Shown here: piece by piece, positions 45,313-57,970 of the stretch
How the letters are laid out: every line of letters begins with the position of its first letter
How positions within the stretch are numbered: the first letter of the stretch is position 1
Source: Lindgomyces ingoldianus
Lineage: Eukaryota; Ascomycota; Dothideomycetes; Pleosporales; Lindgomycetaceae
Direction: 5' to 3'
Assembly: GCF_010093535.1 (NCBI RefSeq)
Contig: NW_022985190.1
Coordinates: 857,247-921,246 of the forward strand
DNA: 64,000 nt
Made by a program: the position numbers and the translations under genes
Notes under the pieces: model-generated
Seen by the model: the letters and a program-made list of their open reading frames with translations, nothing else
Told to the model about the DNA's origin: nothing
Database searches by the model: none

Positions 45313-48300
45313 CTACACATCCTCGTCGCTATCCTCCCCCAAAAGCTCCCCTTCATCAGGATCCACAACTGCATAGTCCCCTCTCCCTCTCGCAAATGAA
45401 CTCCTACTTGTATATGTTCGTCCACCATATCCTCCGAATCTTGAACTCACCATCTTCCACAGACTCCCGATCAACAACGGCACCGCCGCCACTACAGCCA
45501 CGAGCCCCGAGATCGCCGCCACCGGCCAGCTAACCCAAGGACTTTCGCTATCAAGCGATGGGACGTTATCGCCTAATCTAATGCGACCAAACTTCCCATC
45601 CCAGTTGCGCCAAATGTAGTACCCGATGCCACCAGCCGTGATGAAGGGAATGACGATAGCCATGGAAAGTCCGAAGCCGGTGATACCATGTTTCTTTTGG
45701 AATTCGTCTTCGTAGCCAGGACATGGGTGGTTTCTGGATGTGTGTTCCATTTCTTTGCCGCCCACGCACGTTGAAATGGGGATCTTGCGGTAGCCAGTGA
45801 TTTCCCAGTATTCTTTAACGCCTTTATTTTTGCAGACTGCTTGCGCATCGGGGAGTTCCAGTCCTTCGATGCGTTTGCATTCTCCGCCAGGGAGGCGTTC
45901 GAAATTGAAGTCGCTGTGCTAGAGTTAGTTTGCGAACGCGCTATGGTTGCAACAGCTGCTGGAAGTGACTTACCACTCGAAATCGCGTCGAGTGCAGGAA
46001 CAGTTCTCCTTGATTTCGTGCAAATGATCAATCTTCATTCCGTTGAAGCATTTTGAATCACGTTTCTTGCGGTGATACTCAGCAACGTGCCCAAACAGAC
46101 ATTGCTGTTGGTCATCTAGAATTGGGTGCTGTGGGGTCCAAAGCTCGTAATCACCGGCCGTGGGGTTCTCCTCGTCTAATTTGCACTGTTCTTTGAATTC
46201 CTTAAGATCAGAGAAGTCCACATTGATGGTGACTAGCTCTTTTCCATCTTTACCCCAGATGAGAAAGTTGAGAGACGTATCGCTCGGAACCGTGGTGATG
46301 GCGTCAACCCGAATACGTCTATCGGCGAAATCGAATCTTTTCCACTCACCAAGGTCAACGGAGTAAAAGAGATGGTTTGTGTCTTCCCCTCTTCGGACAA
46401 GGACAATGACTGAGCCTTGGTCGCCGAATTCCCACACATACGTTCCCTTTTTTGCCTCTTTCCATGTAATGCCTGCGTCTGTGGTAATGAAGGTGGATGC
46501 CTCGCCGATTGTATCAAGATGTTCGCCAACATTCCCAACTCCCATCATTATCCCCACGGCGGTCGGAGATGAGAAAGTTTCCCTCGGGTCGCCGCGCTCA
46601 GTATAGCCATGGAGATGCAAAGAGCACTTCTTCGTCTCCGTAACGTCGCAACTGTACTCATTGTTCAAGGAGTCTATTTCAGGGGCTTTGAGTGAGATCC
46701 AGTCTGCGCCGTCGTTGTGAGTGATCACAGTCTTCTTCTTCTTCTTGGCTCCACCATCCACCTCCTCCTGGTTTGCCACAACATTGGCCAGAGCCACACC
46801 CTCAATGCCCTGCATCTTCTCAAAGTCGACATAACCTTTAGTGTTCCTATTGACTGCGTTAAGACTAAGCACGTATGACGTTCCATTGCTGTTACTCTTG
46901 ATGATAGAGCCGTACTCTTGGTCTCGGCGAGGATTGACGGTAACGTGAAGGAATATCGAATGGGTTGAACTATCCAAAACCGTATACGCAGTTTGATGAT
47001 CGACATTGAACTTTGGCGGAAATTTTGCATCGGCAAAGGTGGAGCCATCCAAGCTGGCGTCAACCTTCAACGACTTGCCATCTTCACCTCCCTTAGTTGC
47101 AACTATAATGAATTCGGACATCGTTGCGAACTCTACCACAGACTTGAACTTGACTTCCTTGGTCTTGAACCAGTCATCACTTGAGAGGAGTTCAAGTGGT
47201 GCACCCATCTCTTCCTTGGTATGTTGCTCGCAGAAGATCAGCTCCTGCTTTTCTGCACGTCCTTCCTCCCTCCAAACGAAAGCACATTTCTTGACAAAGG
47301 GCATAAGATTTTCCCAATCCAGGCCATTTTTGCGAGAAACAGACGCGAGGGTATGGCATTCCGGGTCGTTAACTTTCTTGCAATGTTCACCCCCGATCCA
47401 GATTATCCAATCAGATTCGTGGGGGTGAAATTGCATGATCTGAAGGGTCTCAGTGTTGGGCATGGTCGGCGCGTTGAATGAATGAATGCTGTCCCTCATG
47501 CCACGGTCAACTGAATACCAAACTTTCTTGGAACCAGTGAGAAAATACACTCGGTCGTTGTTATACTGGTGAGGGTAGATCGCTACAACGTCATCCTTAA
47601 CTGCTTTGGTCCATTCCTTGCCGTGGTTGTGCGTAATCCATGCTTCACGCTGGTCCGTGAGCATGACTACGGTCTCGTCATGATCCTGGCTCCGGGTACC
47701 GCGCTCGAGATAATAATATTCAAGGAATTTGGAGCCTTTGAAGCTCGTGAATTTGGTAGTGATCTTATTGCTTTGCGGTTTCTTCTTCCACTCGTCGCAA
47801 TCCCGTTCGATATCATCGAGTTTATCAGTCTTGCCGCCTTTGCATTGGTTTCCTGGAATCTTCCTCCAACCAGAAGGCCCCTTATAGGTCTTTGCGTCGC
47901 CTTCGCACGCTCCTTTGGGGAGAGTCAACGCTCCGGAGGGTGTGCACTCTTTATCGTTACCCGTGCCGCTTGGTGTAAAATTGAAGTCGCATTCAAAATC
48001 TTTGACTGCGTCGCATTCGCAGGGCTCGGGAACTGGAACGGGATCCTTGAACTCTTCATTGATGAAACACTCGGCATCCCGTTTCCGTCGACGGAAGACT
48101 TGCTTCTGGCCCATAATGCATTCCCCATTGCGGGCTTCCCATGGCTCGAAGTCGCTGTCCTTGCATTCACTCTCGTGAAGCTCTGCAAAGTCCAGATGAA
48201 CTATAACATATTCTCTGCCTCCGCCCTTCTTGCTCCTCGTGCCGTAGAGGACAAATTTGAGACTGGTTGAATCTGGGACAGTAGTGAGCTCACGAGCCCG

Positions 48301-49875
48301 AAATTTAAAATTGAGTTTGATCGGTTTCCACGACTTCGGTTGACCGTGAGAGAGTGAATATTGAATCTCGTCTGTCTCCCCTTCATCGAACACGGCTACC
48401 AAGACGGACCCTTGATCACCAAATTCGTACTTGTGCGCTTCTTGCAAAGCTAGGGTCCAAGTCAGCCCTGCGTCGTCCGAGACATAGAGATCGCCATCAG
48501 TATATTGACCCAGAAAGTCTCCGGTATTGCCAATTCCCATAACAATACCTGGAGCGGGGCTAGAAAACACTCTCCCACTGTTTGAGAGGTCGGTAACCGA
48601 GTGCAAATGAATCTCGTCGTCTCCAGCCTTGAGAGACTCGAACGTTCTCCCATCATCAAAGCTGATTTTCGACTTGATTTTCTTGCGTGCTCCCGTTGCC
48701 AGCTCGTCCGCATTGTCAACGACGTTGACCAGAACAATACCCTGAATATTGGCTACTTTCTCAAAGTCGACGTATCCATCCGGGCTGCGGTTGGTGTGAT
48801 CAATGTTCTTTGTGAAATATGTTCCGTTGGAGTTGCTGGTGTATAGAGAACCAACGTAGGCTAGCCTCTGGGTCACCACGTCAACCTGAATACTATAGTT
48901 TGTTGACTCAAGAATGGTATAAGCGTCTTCCTCTATCTTTCCCTCTCCAAATTCAGCTCGATGCCATATCTCAGTATCATCCGTGACATAAAGGGCAAGT
49001 TCTCTAGAGTGATCAGATTTGGCGGCAGCTACTAGGTAGCCTTTGACGGATGCCATGTTCGCCATTCCAGAGACAGTCCGGCCAGATGACATTACAGGCT
49101 CCTTTTCGTCGCCGTCCTTGAAATAACTACTTTTGTCAACACGTGTACACAAGCTGCGCAGTGGCCAGACTCACTTATCAGACATCAGAAGCCTAAAATC
49201 TTTAGGCCTGTCGGAGTATTTACCCTTCGTTATGCACAGTATGCGGTTCTGGTGCTTGTCGCTTTCCAGGAGGAATCGATCCGAACTTCTAGCCCACATG
49301 CACATTTTGCGATCGCTGCGAAGGAGTTTCGGTTTTGACTTGAAGCCATCTTCTGTGTAGAACGTCTACCGACAGCATTAGTTTCAGGTTCGCGAATGAT
49401 AGGGGATATTTATTCTGACCCTTCCAAGGCACGGTGCAGTTATGCAGTCCTCCAACGTGCTGAAGAGAATCTTCTTAGAATCGTCTCGGTGCCAACTAAC
49501 AGGTGTCCCAGACCCGAACATAGACGGAGGAAACTCTGTGTCGAACTCATTCCAGCTCTCGCCCTGGTCGTATGTAATATAGTGTTTCGTTTGGCCAACG
49601 GCTATGGCAACCTTGTTGTTGAAGGGATTTTTAAGGATGCCGAGCGTCTGGATGTCCTTGTTCTGTTCCCATTTCTTCCCAGAGTCTTTAGACCGCCATA
49701 TTCGACCAGTGTCGAATTCGAAGGACAGGATGACCTCGGAATCATCAAAATACAAGAGGCTAATGAGCTCGCGATCAAAAGGCGTGGTTTCGATGAGAGG
49801 TGCGTCCTTCTTGGCCGAGGCGAACGATGCCAATACCAGCAAGGCGGGCAGCAGTATGCCCTTAAGGTATCTCAT
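45313..49875 (-). CDS. VPS10: Vacuolar protein sorting receptor Vps10 (sortilin family)
   Basis: Four exons: 49875-49420, 49365-49175, 49129-45974, 45913-45313; phases agree and the protein is 1467 aa, near the usual ~1500 for this family. Signal peptide about 1-21 (MRYLKGILLPALLVLASFASA). Two lumenal VPS10 beta-propeller domains, each with repeated Asp-box-like GxxW/G..W motifs and closed by a Cys-rich 10CC module. The first ends around CECDAVKDFECDFNF, the second around CSCTRRDFECDFNF, split by intron 3. A transmembrane helix is at about 1348-1369 (FGLSMAIVIPFITAGGIGYY), a second hydrophobic stretch at about 1397-1420, then an acidic tail ending GEDSDEDV. Vps10 binds soluble hydrolases such as CPY in the trans-Golgi and carries them to endosomes, with retromer returning it. 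The frames on the plus strand (e.g. 47569-48270) are antisense shadows. Confidence 0.95.
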
Positions 49876-50626
49876 GATGCATAGAGGGGAGGGGACGGGA
49901 GTAGGGGATGGAAGGGTGGACGATGGAGATGATGGTGTTGACAGCTGGCTGCTTCGTCGTCCACAGCCTCGAAGCTGAAGGCAACGGCCCCAAAGCAGTC
50001 TTGGCAGTCACGAAACAGCAGACGCGCCGCACCGCTACGCACCGTTTTTAGGGGCCCTTGCTGGTAGGAGAGAAGTGGCACTTTACGAACGTCCAGGCAC
50101 AATAATAGAGCGCGAAAATGTTTCAAGACAAATTCAGGACAGCAAAAGTTATTTAGAAGCATGCGAGGGTTGAATTCACAAGGCCTACGATGTAAAGGGG
50201 TCGCAAAAGTTGCCATCAAGGTGCCTCATGGGCCCTCGCCCCGCTTAAACTGCCCGCGCCTTGTCGTCGCTTGATCTTAAAATAAACTAGACTTCATAAC
50301 ACACCAAACATTTCACCTTCACACCTTCATCCCGTCACAAAACAACTCTCTTTCGCTTCCGCTAAGAACAAGTCGCAAGAATGGAAAGCATAAGCATTCG
50401 CTGTGTTCACAAGTCACTGCCGCAAACACCTCATCGTATCTATAAAACGAAGCATTTATTCATCGCTATTCACACCATGTCTGAGCATAATCAAAACTGT
50501 GTTTAGTAGGATGAGGTGAAGGTATAAGATGACTAGATAGCTTTAGTTCTCTTGCGAATAGAAAGAGATTTTCTGCACGCGTTGTGTTAGAAAGGATATT
50601 AGATATATTGCTATACCTAAGACTTC
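49876..50626. other. VPS10 promoter and intergenic region
   Basis: GC-normal sequence upstream of VPS10, ending at the repeat tract. The 115-codon minus-strand frame 49872-50219 overlaps the VPS10 start and has no motif. No separate gene seen. Confidence 0.5.
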
Positions 50627-51113
50627 TAACAATTCTCATGAATCGTTCCATCTCGGGTCGCCCAGAAGCTATCCGAAGGGTCCTCGTATCGGCCCCAACC
50701 CTGACTCGACCTGGCCCTAACTCTGCCCTGCCCCCTGCTGTTACCTCTATTCCCTATGTATTTATTTGCACCTCTCCCCTGTAGCTAGCTTAGTAGTTTT
50801 CTAATATCCTTTATATAAGGCCTATGGGTGTTAATAAAATTCCTAGGTTATTAAGTACCTACACACTTTTATATGCCTTTAAGTAAATTTCTACTACATT
50901 TAGACCTATTATCTTGCCTGTGCTATTACATTATATTAGAAAACTTACTTTTACTAGTAATAACCTTATTATAATATTATATTAATTATTTATTTAACTA
51001 TGTCTAACTCTAAAAAGTGTTTAATTTAGTTTAAGTTATAATTTTTATATACTATTACATTAAATTATTTAGTTATTATAAATAAAAATTTAAAAAACTT
51101 TTATTTTTTTATA

Positions 51114-52244
51114 ACGTACCTAACAGGTTGGCCGGCCACACAGGTTAGCCGGCTACTTTTGCTAAGCCCCTACTAAAACTACTCTATTCTCTCGCAAAAC
51201 AGCCTACTTTAGCCCTATATAAAGTAATATAATATAAGATATTATTTAAAGTCTACTTTTACTACTTACTTATATATACATAAGTTATGCCTAGTTTAAT
51301 TACACTACTTATATTACCTTTAACTTAGCTTACTTTTTTTAGTGCACACCTATGTCTTTAGCTTTCTTTTATTACTACACGCTCTAAACTTCTTTAAAGC
51401 AGTTAGATAAGCTTTATTCTTAACTATTAAAGTTTTTTTTACCTAAATCTGCTTTTTTTTATGTAATTTATGTTATGTAGTAGCTTTATTTACTACTTAA
51501 AGCTTTATAATTTTATAGCCTACTTTATTACATTAATGCTCTAGATAACTGTTATTTACTTTTTATTACTTTACTATATTACTTTTAGCTGTCTTTATCT
51601 TTTTAAAGCTATAATAACTGCTCTAGTTAATATCTAGCTTATTATAAAGCTTAACTTATTAAAGTTATACTTATCTTTATTTTAGATACTATACTTAGCT
51701 TTTATGTTAGCTACTAGGCAAAACTAGCCCTAGATAACTTTTAGATTCTTATAAAGTGCTTTTTTATAATTATACTTATAATTAAATTTTATTATAAACT
51801 TAAAGCAGTGCTTAACCTACATACTAGGCTAGTTTAAGCTAACCTAGCCTAGACTACACTTTGTAGGCAAGGAATTAGCTATATTAGCTATAGCTGTAAG
51901 CTAAAAGAGAAATCTGTGTGTAATAAGCTTAAGTATGTACTTAACAACAACTTTTTTTTAAGCTTAGTTAGATTCCTTAATTTAGGCTAGCATTCTGCTT
52001 ATAAAGGCTGTCTAGCGCGTTAATTGCTTAGTGTTGTGTAAGAGACATTATAGATAGCTATAGCGTGTTATAAGAAAAGTTTTAAGTCTTATTTAAAAGC
52101 CTAAAGAGTAAGCTATATCTAACATTCTTTAGAAAATTTAATCTAGTGTTGTTGTTAAGGCATTATATAGATAGGTAGAGTTTAGTAGGGGCTTAGCAAA
52201 AGTAGCTAGCTAACCTGTGTAGCTGGCTAACCTGTTAGGTACGT
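51114..52244 (-). mobile_element. pogo-A deletion derivative, 1131 bp
   Basis: Inverted termini ACGTACCTAACAGGTTGG..CCTGTTAGGTACGT with TA at 51112-51113 and 52245-52246. Both natural ends are present, but about 0.7 kb of the transposase middle is missing relative to 3515-5355. Minus orientation. Confidence 0.75.
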
Positions 52245-52580
52245 TAATTAAAGTTACTTTTAGAAAAGTTATAAAAAGAATGCTAAAGTAAAAACTTAAA
52301 AACTACTAATAACTTATTAGAATTAAAACTAACTACTAATATCTAACTAACTACTTTTTAATTTTAGAATTAAAATACACTTTAGCTAAAGTAAGCTCTT
52401 TAAAGTTAATTAATAATTTATCTTAATAGCTAAACTTACTTTTATAGCACTTACAGCTATACTTTTACCTAACTTAAAGTTAACTTTTAGTAGTATATTT
52501 ATTAATAATTAAATTACTTAATTATAAGTATAGCTTAAGTAGCTAATTTAGCTAAAAACTACTAGTTAACTTTTACTAAC

Positions 52581-53005
52581 TGTCGCGTACAGCTATCCGT
52601 CTACATATATCCTTCTGCTGTGCTAGCTGGGAGGTTGACCTTTTAGCAAACGCAACAGTTATAAGCCTGGTTCGCGGCGTAGTGTAGATGGTTAGCGCTT
52701 AAAAATTTGCGCACCCCTGCTCCACTAATAGGATCGCATTATCCTAGAGCACTGCGTGTTCAATTCCCACGCCCAGCAAAGAGCATTTAGGCAGTGCGCC
52801 TATTACAGAGGCTACCTTGTATTTAGATCTGTCTCTAAGTTCTGTTGCTCAGGCTAAAGAGGAAGGGTGTGTTAAGGTTGTTTTAACATGTTTCACCTCT
52901 CTTGTTCCACAGTTTAAGCTGGGGGGTGTGTCGCGTACAGCTATCCGTCTACATATATCCTTCTGCTGTGCTAGCTGGGAGGTTGACCTTTTGGCAAACG
53001 CAACA
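52581..53005 (+). mobile_element. TRIM1, second copy, 425 bp, TSD CTAAC
   Basis: LTRs of 77 bp at 52581-52657 and 52929-53005; TSD CTAAC is perfect (52576-52580, 53006-53010). The primer site is GTTATAAGCCT, two transitions from the copy at 17797. The polypurine stretch GCTGGGGGGTG and the A box are kept. Mild RIP-type change overall. Confidence 0.85.
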
Positions 53006-54157
53006 CTAACTACTAAATTACTTTTAATAACACTTTATACTACTCTTACTACTTTAAGTATAAGAGACTTTTAAGGCACTTTTTAAACTTAGTAAATTTA
53101 CTTTACTAAATACACACTTAAAATTAAGATTTTTATAAATAGTAAAAAACTTATGTTTAAATAATAGTAAGCTTTTATTATAGATAAACTTAACATTAAT
53201 TTAAATTACTATTAAAGTAAGCGCGCACACATATTGTTAATATAGAGACACATAGCTAGTTTTGCAAAGGATTATCTAGAGCTAGAATACCTAGCTAAAT
53301 TAGACTAGTTTTAGTTTAAAAATATAGAGGATATAATAAAGCTTTTATAAGCTTATTTTATTACTAGTTAAAAAAAAGCAATAGTGTAATAGGTATTTTA
53401 AACTTTTAAAATAAATAAAAAAGGTGTTTTTTATATTTAAAGTACGCTTTATTAGTGCAGCTATTAAAAGAATAGTATTTTAGTTAGATTAGTTCTTTTA
53501 CCTATAAAAAAAGCTTTCTTCTAGCCTATAAGTACTAAACTATAGTTTTAAACATACCTAGGTAAACTTCTTTAAAGCTATAGTAGCCTACTTAATAGTG
53601 TATAATCTAGAAAGAAGAACTTATAGAAAAGACATAGTTATTTTATTTAAATTATTTTTAATTAATAAATTACTTTTACTACTTTAATAATTAATAACTA
53701 CACACATAGCATTTAGTTTAGAGAAGACTGCTAGCATTATAAAGAAATATTTTAGAGCAAGAACACTTAGTTAAATTAGACTAGTTTTAGTTTAAAGAAC
53801 ATAATAGTAATACTTTTTACACTAATAAGAACTATTAGTTTATAGAGAATAAGGTAGTGTAATAATTCTTATTTTATTTTAGGTTGCCTAGAACCTATCT
53901 AAAGGGTCTCTGTATTAGCTCTAACCCTAACTTAACCTAGCCCTAACTCTGCTCTACCCTCTGCTGTTACCTCTATTCCCCTATGCATTTAGTTGCACCT
54001 CTTCTCTGTAGCTAGGTTAGTAGTTTTCTAATATTCTTTGTACAAGACCTATAGGTGTTAATAGAATTCCTAGGTTATTAAGTACCCACGCACTCCTATA
54101 TACCTTGAAGTGGATTCCTACCACATTCGGACCCATTGTCTTGCCTGTGCTGTTACA

Positions 54158-54550
54158 CCTAGAACTTATCTAAAGGGTCCTTTTATTAGCTCTAACTCTA
54201 ACTTAACCTAGCTCTGCCTCTGCCCTGCTGTTACAATCTACAATTAGGCTGTAAGCAACTAGTCAGCTGTGCCCCACTGTTTGAACGATCAAGGATGGAA
54301 AGTCCTTAATTCCCTGCCCAACAAGTCACGTGACCTGTCGGACGAGGAATGGACCAAGCTACTGGACTAGTGCGCGGCGGAATGCATCATCTAGTAAGAA
54401 GGCCCAGCGTGCATGCATTACATGCAGTGCGCGCAATAAAACAACAGGTTTAGAATTACGTGCAACTCTATGTATATAGTTTAAGATTCTAACTTTATTT
54501 AGAAGCTGTAATTAAAGTTTAGTTTATAATTTATATAGACTAAGTAGCAT
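54158..54550. other. LTR fragment and unassigned GC-normal segment
   Basis: 54158-54232 repeats the first part of a TGTAAC-family LTR. 54234 to about 54465 is a GC-normal block, different from all other repeats here, containing CAAGTCACGTGACCTGTCGG. I could not find its ends or a second copy. The rest is AT-rich without features. Confidence 0.45.
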
Positions 54551-54552
54551 TA

Positions 54553-55666
54553 ACGTACCTAACAGGTTGGCCGGCCACACAGGTTAGCTGGCTACTTTTG
54601 CCAAGCCCCTACTAAACTCTACCTATCTACATAATGCCTTAACAACAACACTAGATTAAATCTTCTAAAGAATGTTAAATATAGCTTACTCTTTAAGCTT
54701 TTAAATAAGACTTAAAACTTTTTTTATAATATGCTATAGCTATCTATAATATTTTTTACACAACACTAAGCAATTAACGCGCTAGACAGCCTTTATAAGC
54801 AGAATGCTAGCTTAAATTAAGAAATCTAACTAAGCTTAAAAAAAAGTAGTTATTAAGTATATACTTAAGCTTATTACACGCAGATTTTTCTTTAGGCTTA
54901 TAGCTATAGCTAATATAGCTAATTCCTTGCCTATAGAGCGTAATCTAGGCTAGGTTAGCTTAAACTAGCCTAGTATGTAGGTTAAGCACTGCTCTAAGTT
55001 TATAATAAAGTTTAATTATAAGTATAATTATAAAAAAGTGCTTTATAAGAATCTAAAGGTTATCTAAAGCTAGTTTTACCTAGTAGCTAACATAAAAGCT
55101 AAGTATAGTATTTAAGATAAAAATAAGTATAACTTTAATAAGTTAGGCTTTATAATAAGCTAGATATTAACTAAAGTAGTTATTATAGCTTTAAAAAGAT
55201 AAAGACAGCTAAAGGTAATATAGTAAAGTAATAAAAAGTAGACAATAGTTATTTAAAGCATTAATATAATAAAGTAAGCTATAAGATTATAGAGCTTTAA
55301 GTAGTAAATAAAGCTACTACATAATATAAATTACATAAAAAAAAGCAGATTTAGGCAGAAAAGACTTTAATAGTTAAGAATAAGGCTTATCTAACTGCTC
55401 TAAAGGAGTTTAGAGCGTGTAGTAATAGAAAGAAGCTAAAGACATAAGTGCGCGCTAAAGAAAGTAAGCTAAGTTAAAGGCAATATAAGCAGTGTAATTA
55501 GACTAGGCATAACTTACATACATGTAAGTAAGTAGTAGAAGTAGACTTTAAATAATATCTTATGTTATATTACTTTATATAGGGCTAAAGTAGGCTGTTT
55601 TGTAAGAGAATAGGGTGGTTTTAGTAGGGGCTTGGCAAAAGTAGCCGGCTAACCTGTTAGGTACGT
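54553..55666 (+). mobile_element. pogo-A deletion derivative, 1114 bp
   Basis: Termini ACGTACCTAACAGGTTGGCC..CTGTTAGGTACGT with TA at both ends. Collinear with 3515-5355 except that about 0.73 kb of transposase is deleted near 55282. Confidence 0.75.
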
Positions 55667-55668
55667 TA

Positions 55669-56055
55669 CTACTTTTTAATAAGAAGTAATCTTATTATAT
55701 ATCTTACACTATATATACCTTCTCTCTTGTTCCTATCTAGGAATTGTTTAACCTAAGCACCTTATACTACTGTTAAAGGGCAAACTACAGTTAGCTGCAC
55801 CTCTAGTTCTAGTAGCTACGCCTTAACAGACTGTACACCTGTCTAAGACTAAGTTCTCTCCTCTTTACATTCCTAATCTCCTTTCTAGGCCTAGAGTTCT
55901 TTAAACACTATTTCTCTAAAGTAAAAATTATAACATTAATTACTACCCTCTAACAAAGTATAAATTCTTACATAACCTCTACTAACTTAAAAATAACTAG
56001 CGCCTTATTAGCTAGTACTAGCTAAATTCTAACTTTAAATAAAGAAGTAATAAAC
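55669..56055. other. Unassigned AT-rich stretch with strong pyrimidine bias
   Basis: Between two pogo insertions. The plus strand is C/T-rich with few G and frequent CTA/TAG. It looks like an old, mutated retrotransposon segment but no motif is readable. Confidence 0.35.
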
Positions 56056-56057
56056 TA

Positions 56058-57970
56058 ACGTACTTCACAGGCAAGTTGCTTACACACCTAAGTTGCTTAC
56101 TTTTGCTAAGACTCTACCCTAACAAACTCTATTATAGCCTATAACAACCCGCTCTAGCACTATATAGTATAGTATAGTGTTTGCAGTGGTGACACTCGGA
56201 TGCGTCGTCATCGTAGTCGCACGATAGTCGGATGTGTCGTCACACGATGATCATGCGTCGGCACCATAGTCGTATGCATCTCAGCACAGTCTGTTGCCAC
56301 GACTCACCCACTTATTTCGCATATATATAGACTCCTGCAAAGGACTCCTCTAGCAATGAATTCAATCTAGTTCCTCATGTCTTTGGTGCTCCACATAGCT
56401 TCACATATAGCCTAGAATATTATTTAGAAACTACTTTTACTTCTTGCTTATATGTTTGCGTATTATGCCTAGTCTAATTACACTATTTATAGCGCCTTTA
56501 GAATAGCTTACTTACTTTAGCTTACACTTACTTCTTTGCCTTTTTTTATTATTATACGCTTTAAACTTTTTTAAAGCTATTAAGTGTAAGCCTTTTTAAA
56601 TTATTAAGGTCTTTTTTACCTTCATTTACTTTTTTTATATAATTTATATTATGTAGTAGCCTTATTAGCTTTTTAAAGCTTAGTAATTTTTTATTACACT
56701 AACACTAGCTTATGTGTAATTATTACTAGCCTTTTTAAAACTTTTTTAAACACTTTAACTATAAAAGTTAGTAAACTATTTATATGCTTTTAAATTTTTA
56801 TTTTTATAAGTATTAATTATAACCTAAGTTCTAAAGTATTACTTAAGGTTTATAACTACTAGGGCTTATTATATATAAGTAGTAGTAGAAATAAAGTGTG
56901 TAATTTTATATTAAAGCCTATTATAACTTATTATAAGTTAAAAGAAACTAATCTAGCGCTTTAAACTTTTTTTAGATATTACTAAAAGTAATTATAGCAT
57001 TATAAGCTACTTTAAAGCATAGTAGAAATTTTATTTTTATAATATAAGTAATTTAGTTATATATAAAGTTTTTAGCTTAGCGCTTATATACTTTCTTTAA
57101 AGAAGTAAAATAACTTACATTAAGTAGCTATAAAAAGTGTAATAGGTAAAAAAGCATATAAATAGTAATAATTTTATTATTTTTATAGTATTACTAAAAA
57201 TAAAGTAAGTTATAGATCTTATAGCTATTAATAACTAGGAGATAGTAGCTGCTAACAGTACACTTCTTTATATGCGCATTAAAGTGCTTTAACTAGTCTA
57301 GACTAAGCTAATTAGTAGTCTAGCTGCGCTTAAAGACTATAATAACTTAATTTTAAAGTAAATTTTTTTATACTAGTTTAAAAGGTAATTACTACTTTAA
57401 AAGATAATAAAAAGTAAAATAGCTTACTTTTTAGCATTAATGCCCTAGATAGCTGTTATCTACTTCTAGTTACTTAGCTAGACTGCTTTTAGCTGTTATT
57501 ATTTTTCTAAACCTATAATAACTACTCTAGTAGATATCTAGCCTATTATAAACTTTATTTTATTAAAGTTGTAACTTATGTGTTATTATTCTAGATGCTA
57601 TACTTAGCTTTAATATTTTTATAAGGTTAAACTAGCTTTAAATTACTGTAAAATTTTTATAAAAAGCTTTTTATAGTTATACTTATACTTAAACTTTACT
57701 TTAAGCTTTAAGTAGCGCTTAATAAACATATTAAGCTAGTTTATACTAATATAGCCTATATTACACTTAGCGTGTAAAGAATTAGCTATATTAGCTATAG
57801 TTGCTAGCTAGAAGGGAAATCCTTACACATCTAGCTTAAGTATATGCTAAATAAATACTTACTTTTTAATATTATCTAGCTTCTATAAGTTAACTATATA
57901 ATTAGCTTAAAAAAGTTGTTTAGTGTGTTAGTTACTTATTATCTTTTAAAAGACTCTATAAATAGCTATA
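56058..57970 (-). mobile_element. pogo-B copy, interrupted by an LTR, then by pogo-A
   Basis: Left end ACGTACTTCACAGGC at 56058 after TA. Contains the solo LTR 56178-56405. At 57969-57970 (TA) it is broken by pogo-A, and its 5' end would lie beyond the pogo-A/copia-delta insertions, outside the window. Confidence 0.7.
56178..56405. mobile_element. Solo LTR with GACGACGCAT-type minisatellite, 228 bp, TSD TATAG
   Basis: Starts TGTTTGCAG, ends AGCTTCACA; TSD TATAG at 56173-56177 and 56406-56410. Inverted relative to 6108-6331, with the same repeat units (core ATGCGTCGTCA). Confidence 0.8.

Larger units (their letters stand above)
50627..54157 (-). mobile_element. Decayed LTR element with TGTAAC-family LTRs, interrupted by pogo-A and TRIM1
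   Basis: Left LTR about 50627-50931 and right LTR about 53880-54157 (start missing) are in the same orientation. Internal pieces 50932-51111, 52247-52575 and 53011-53879 include the reverse complement of parts of the 25401-27380 element (e.g. 52247-52320 matches 26786-26860). No recognisable pol. Both LTR outer ends are damaged and no TSD was found, so the borders are approximate. Confidence 0.55.

Noticed and set aside
47569..48270. 233-codon plus-strand open frame
   Set aside because: Antisense shadow of the large VPS10 exon, which has clear family motifs on the minus strand.
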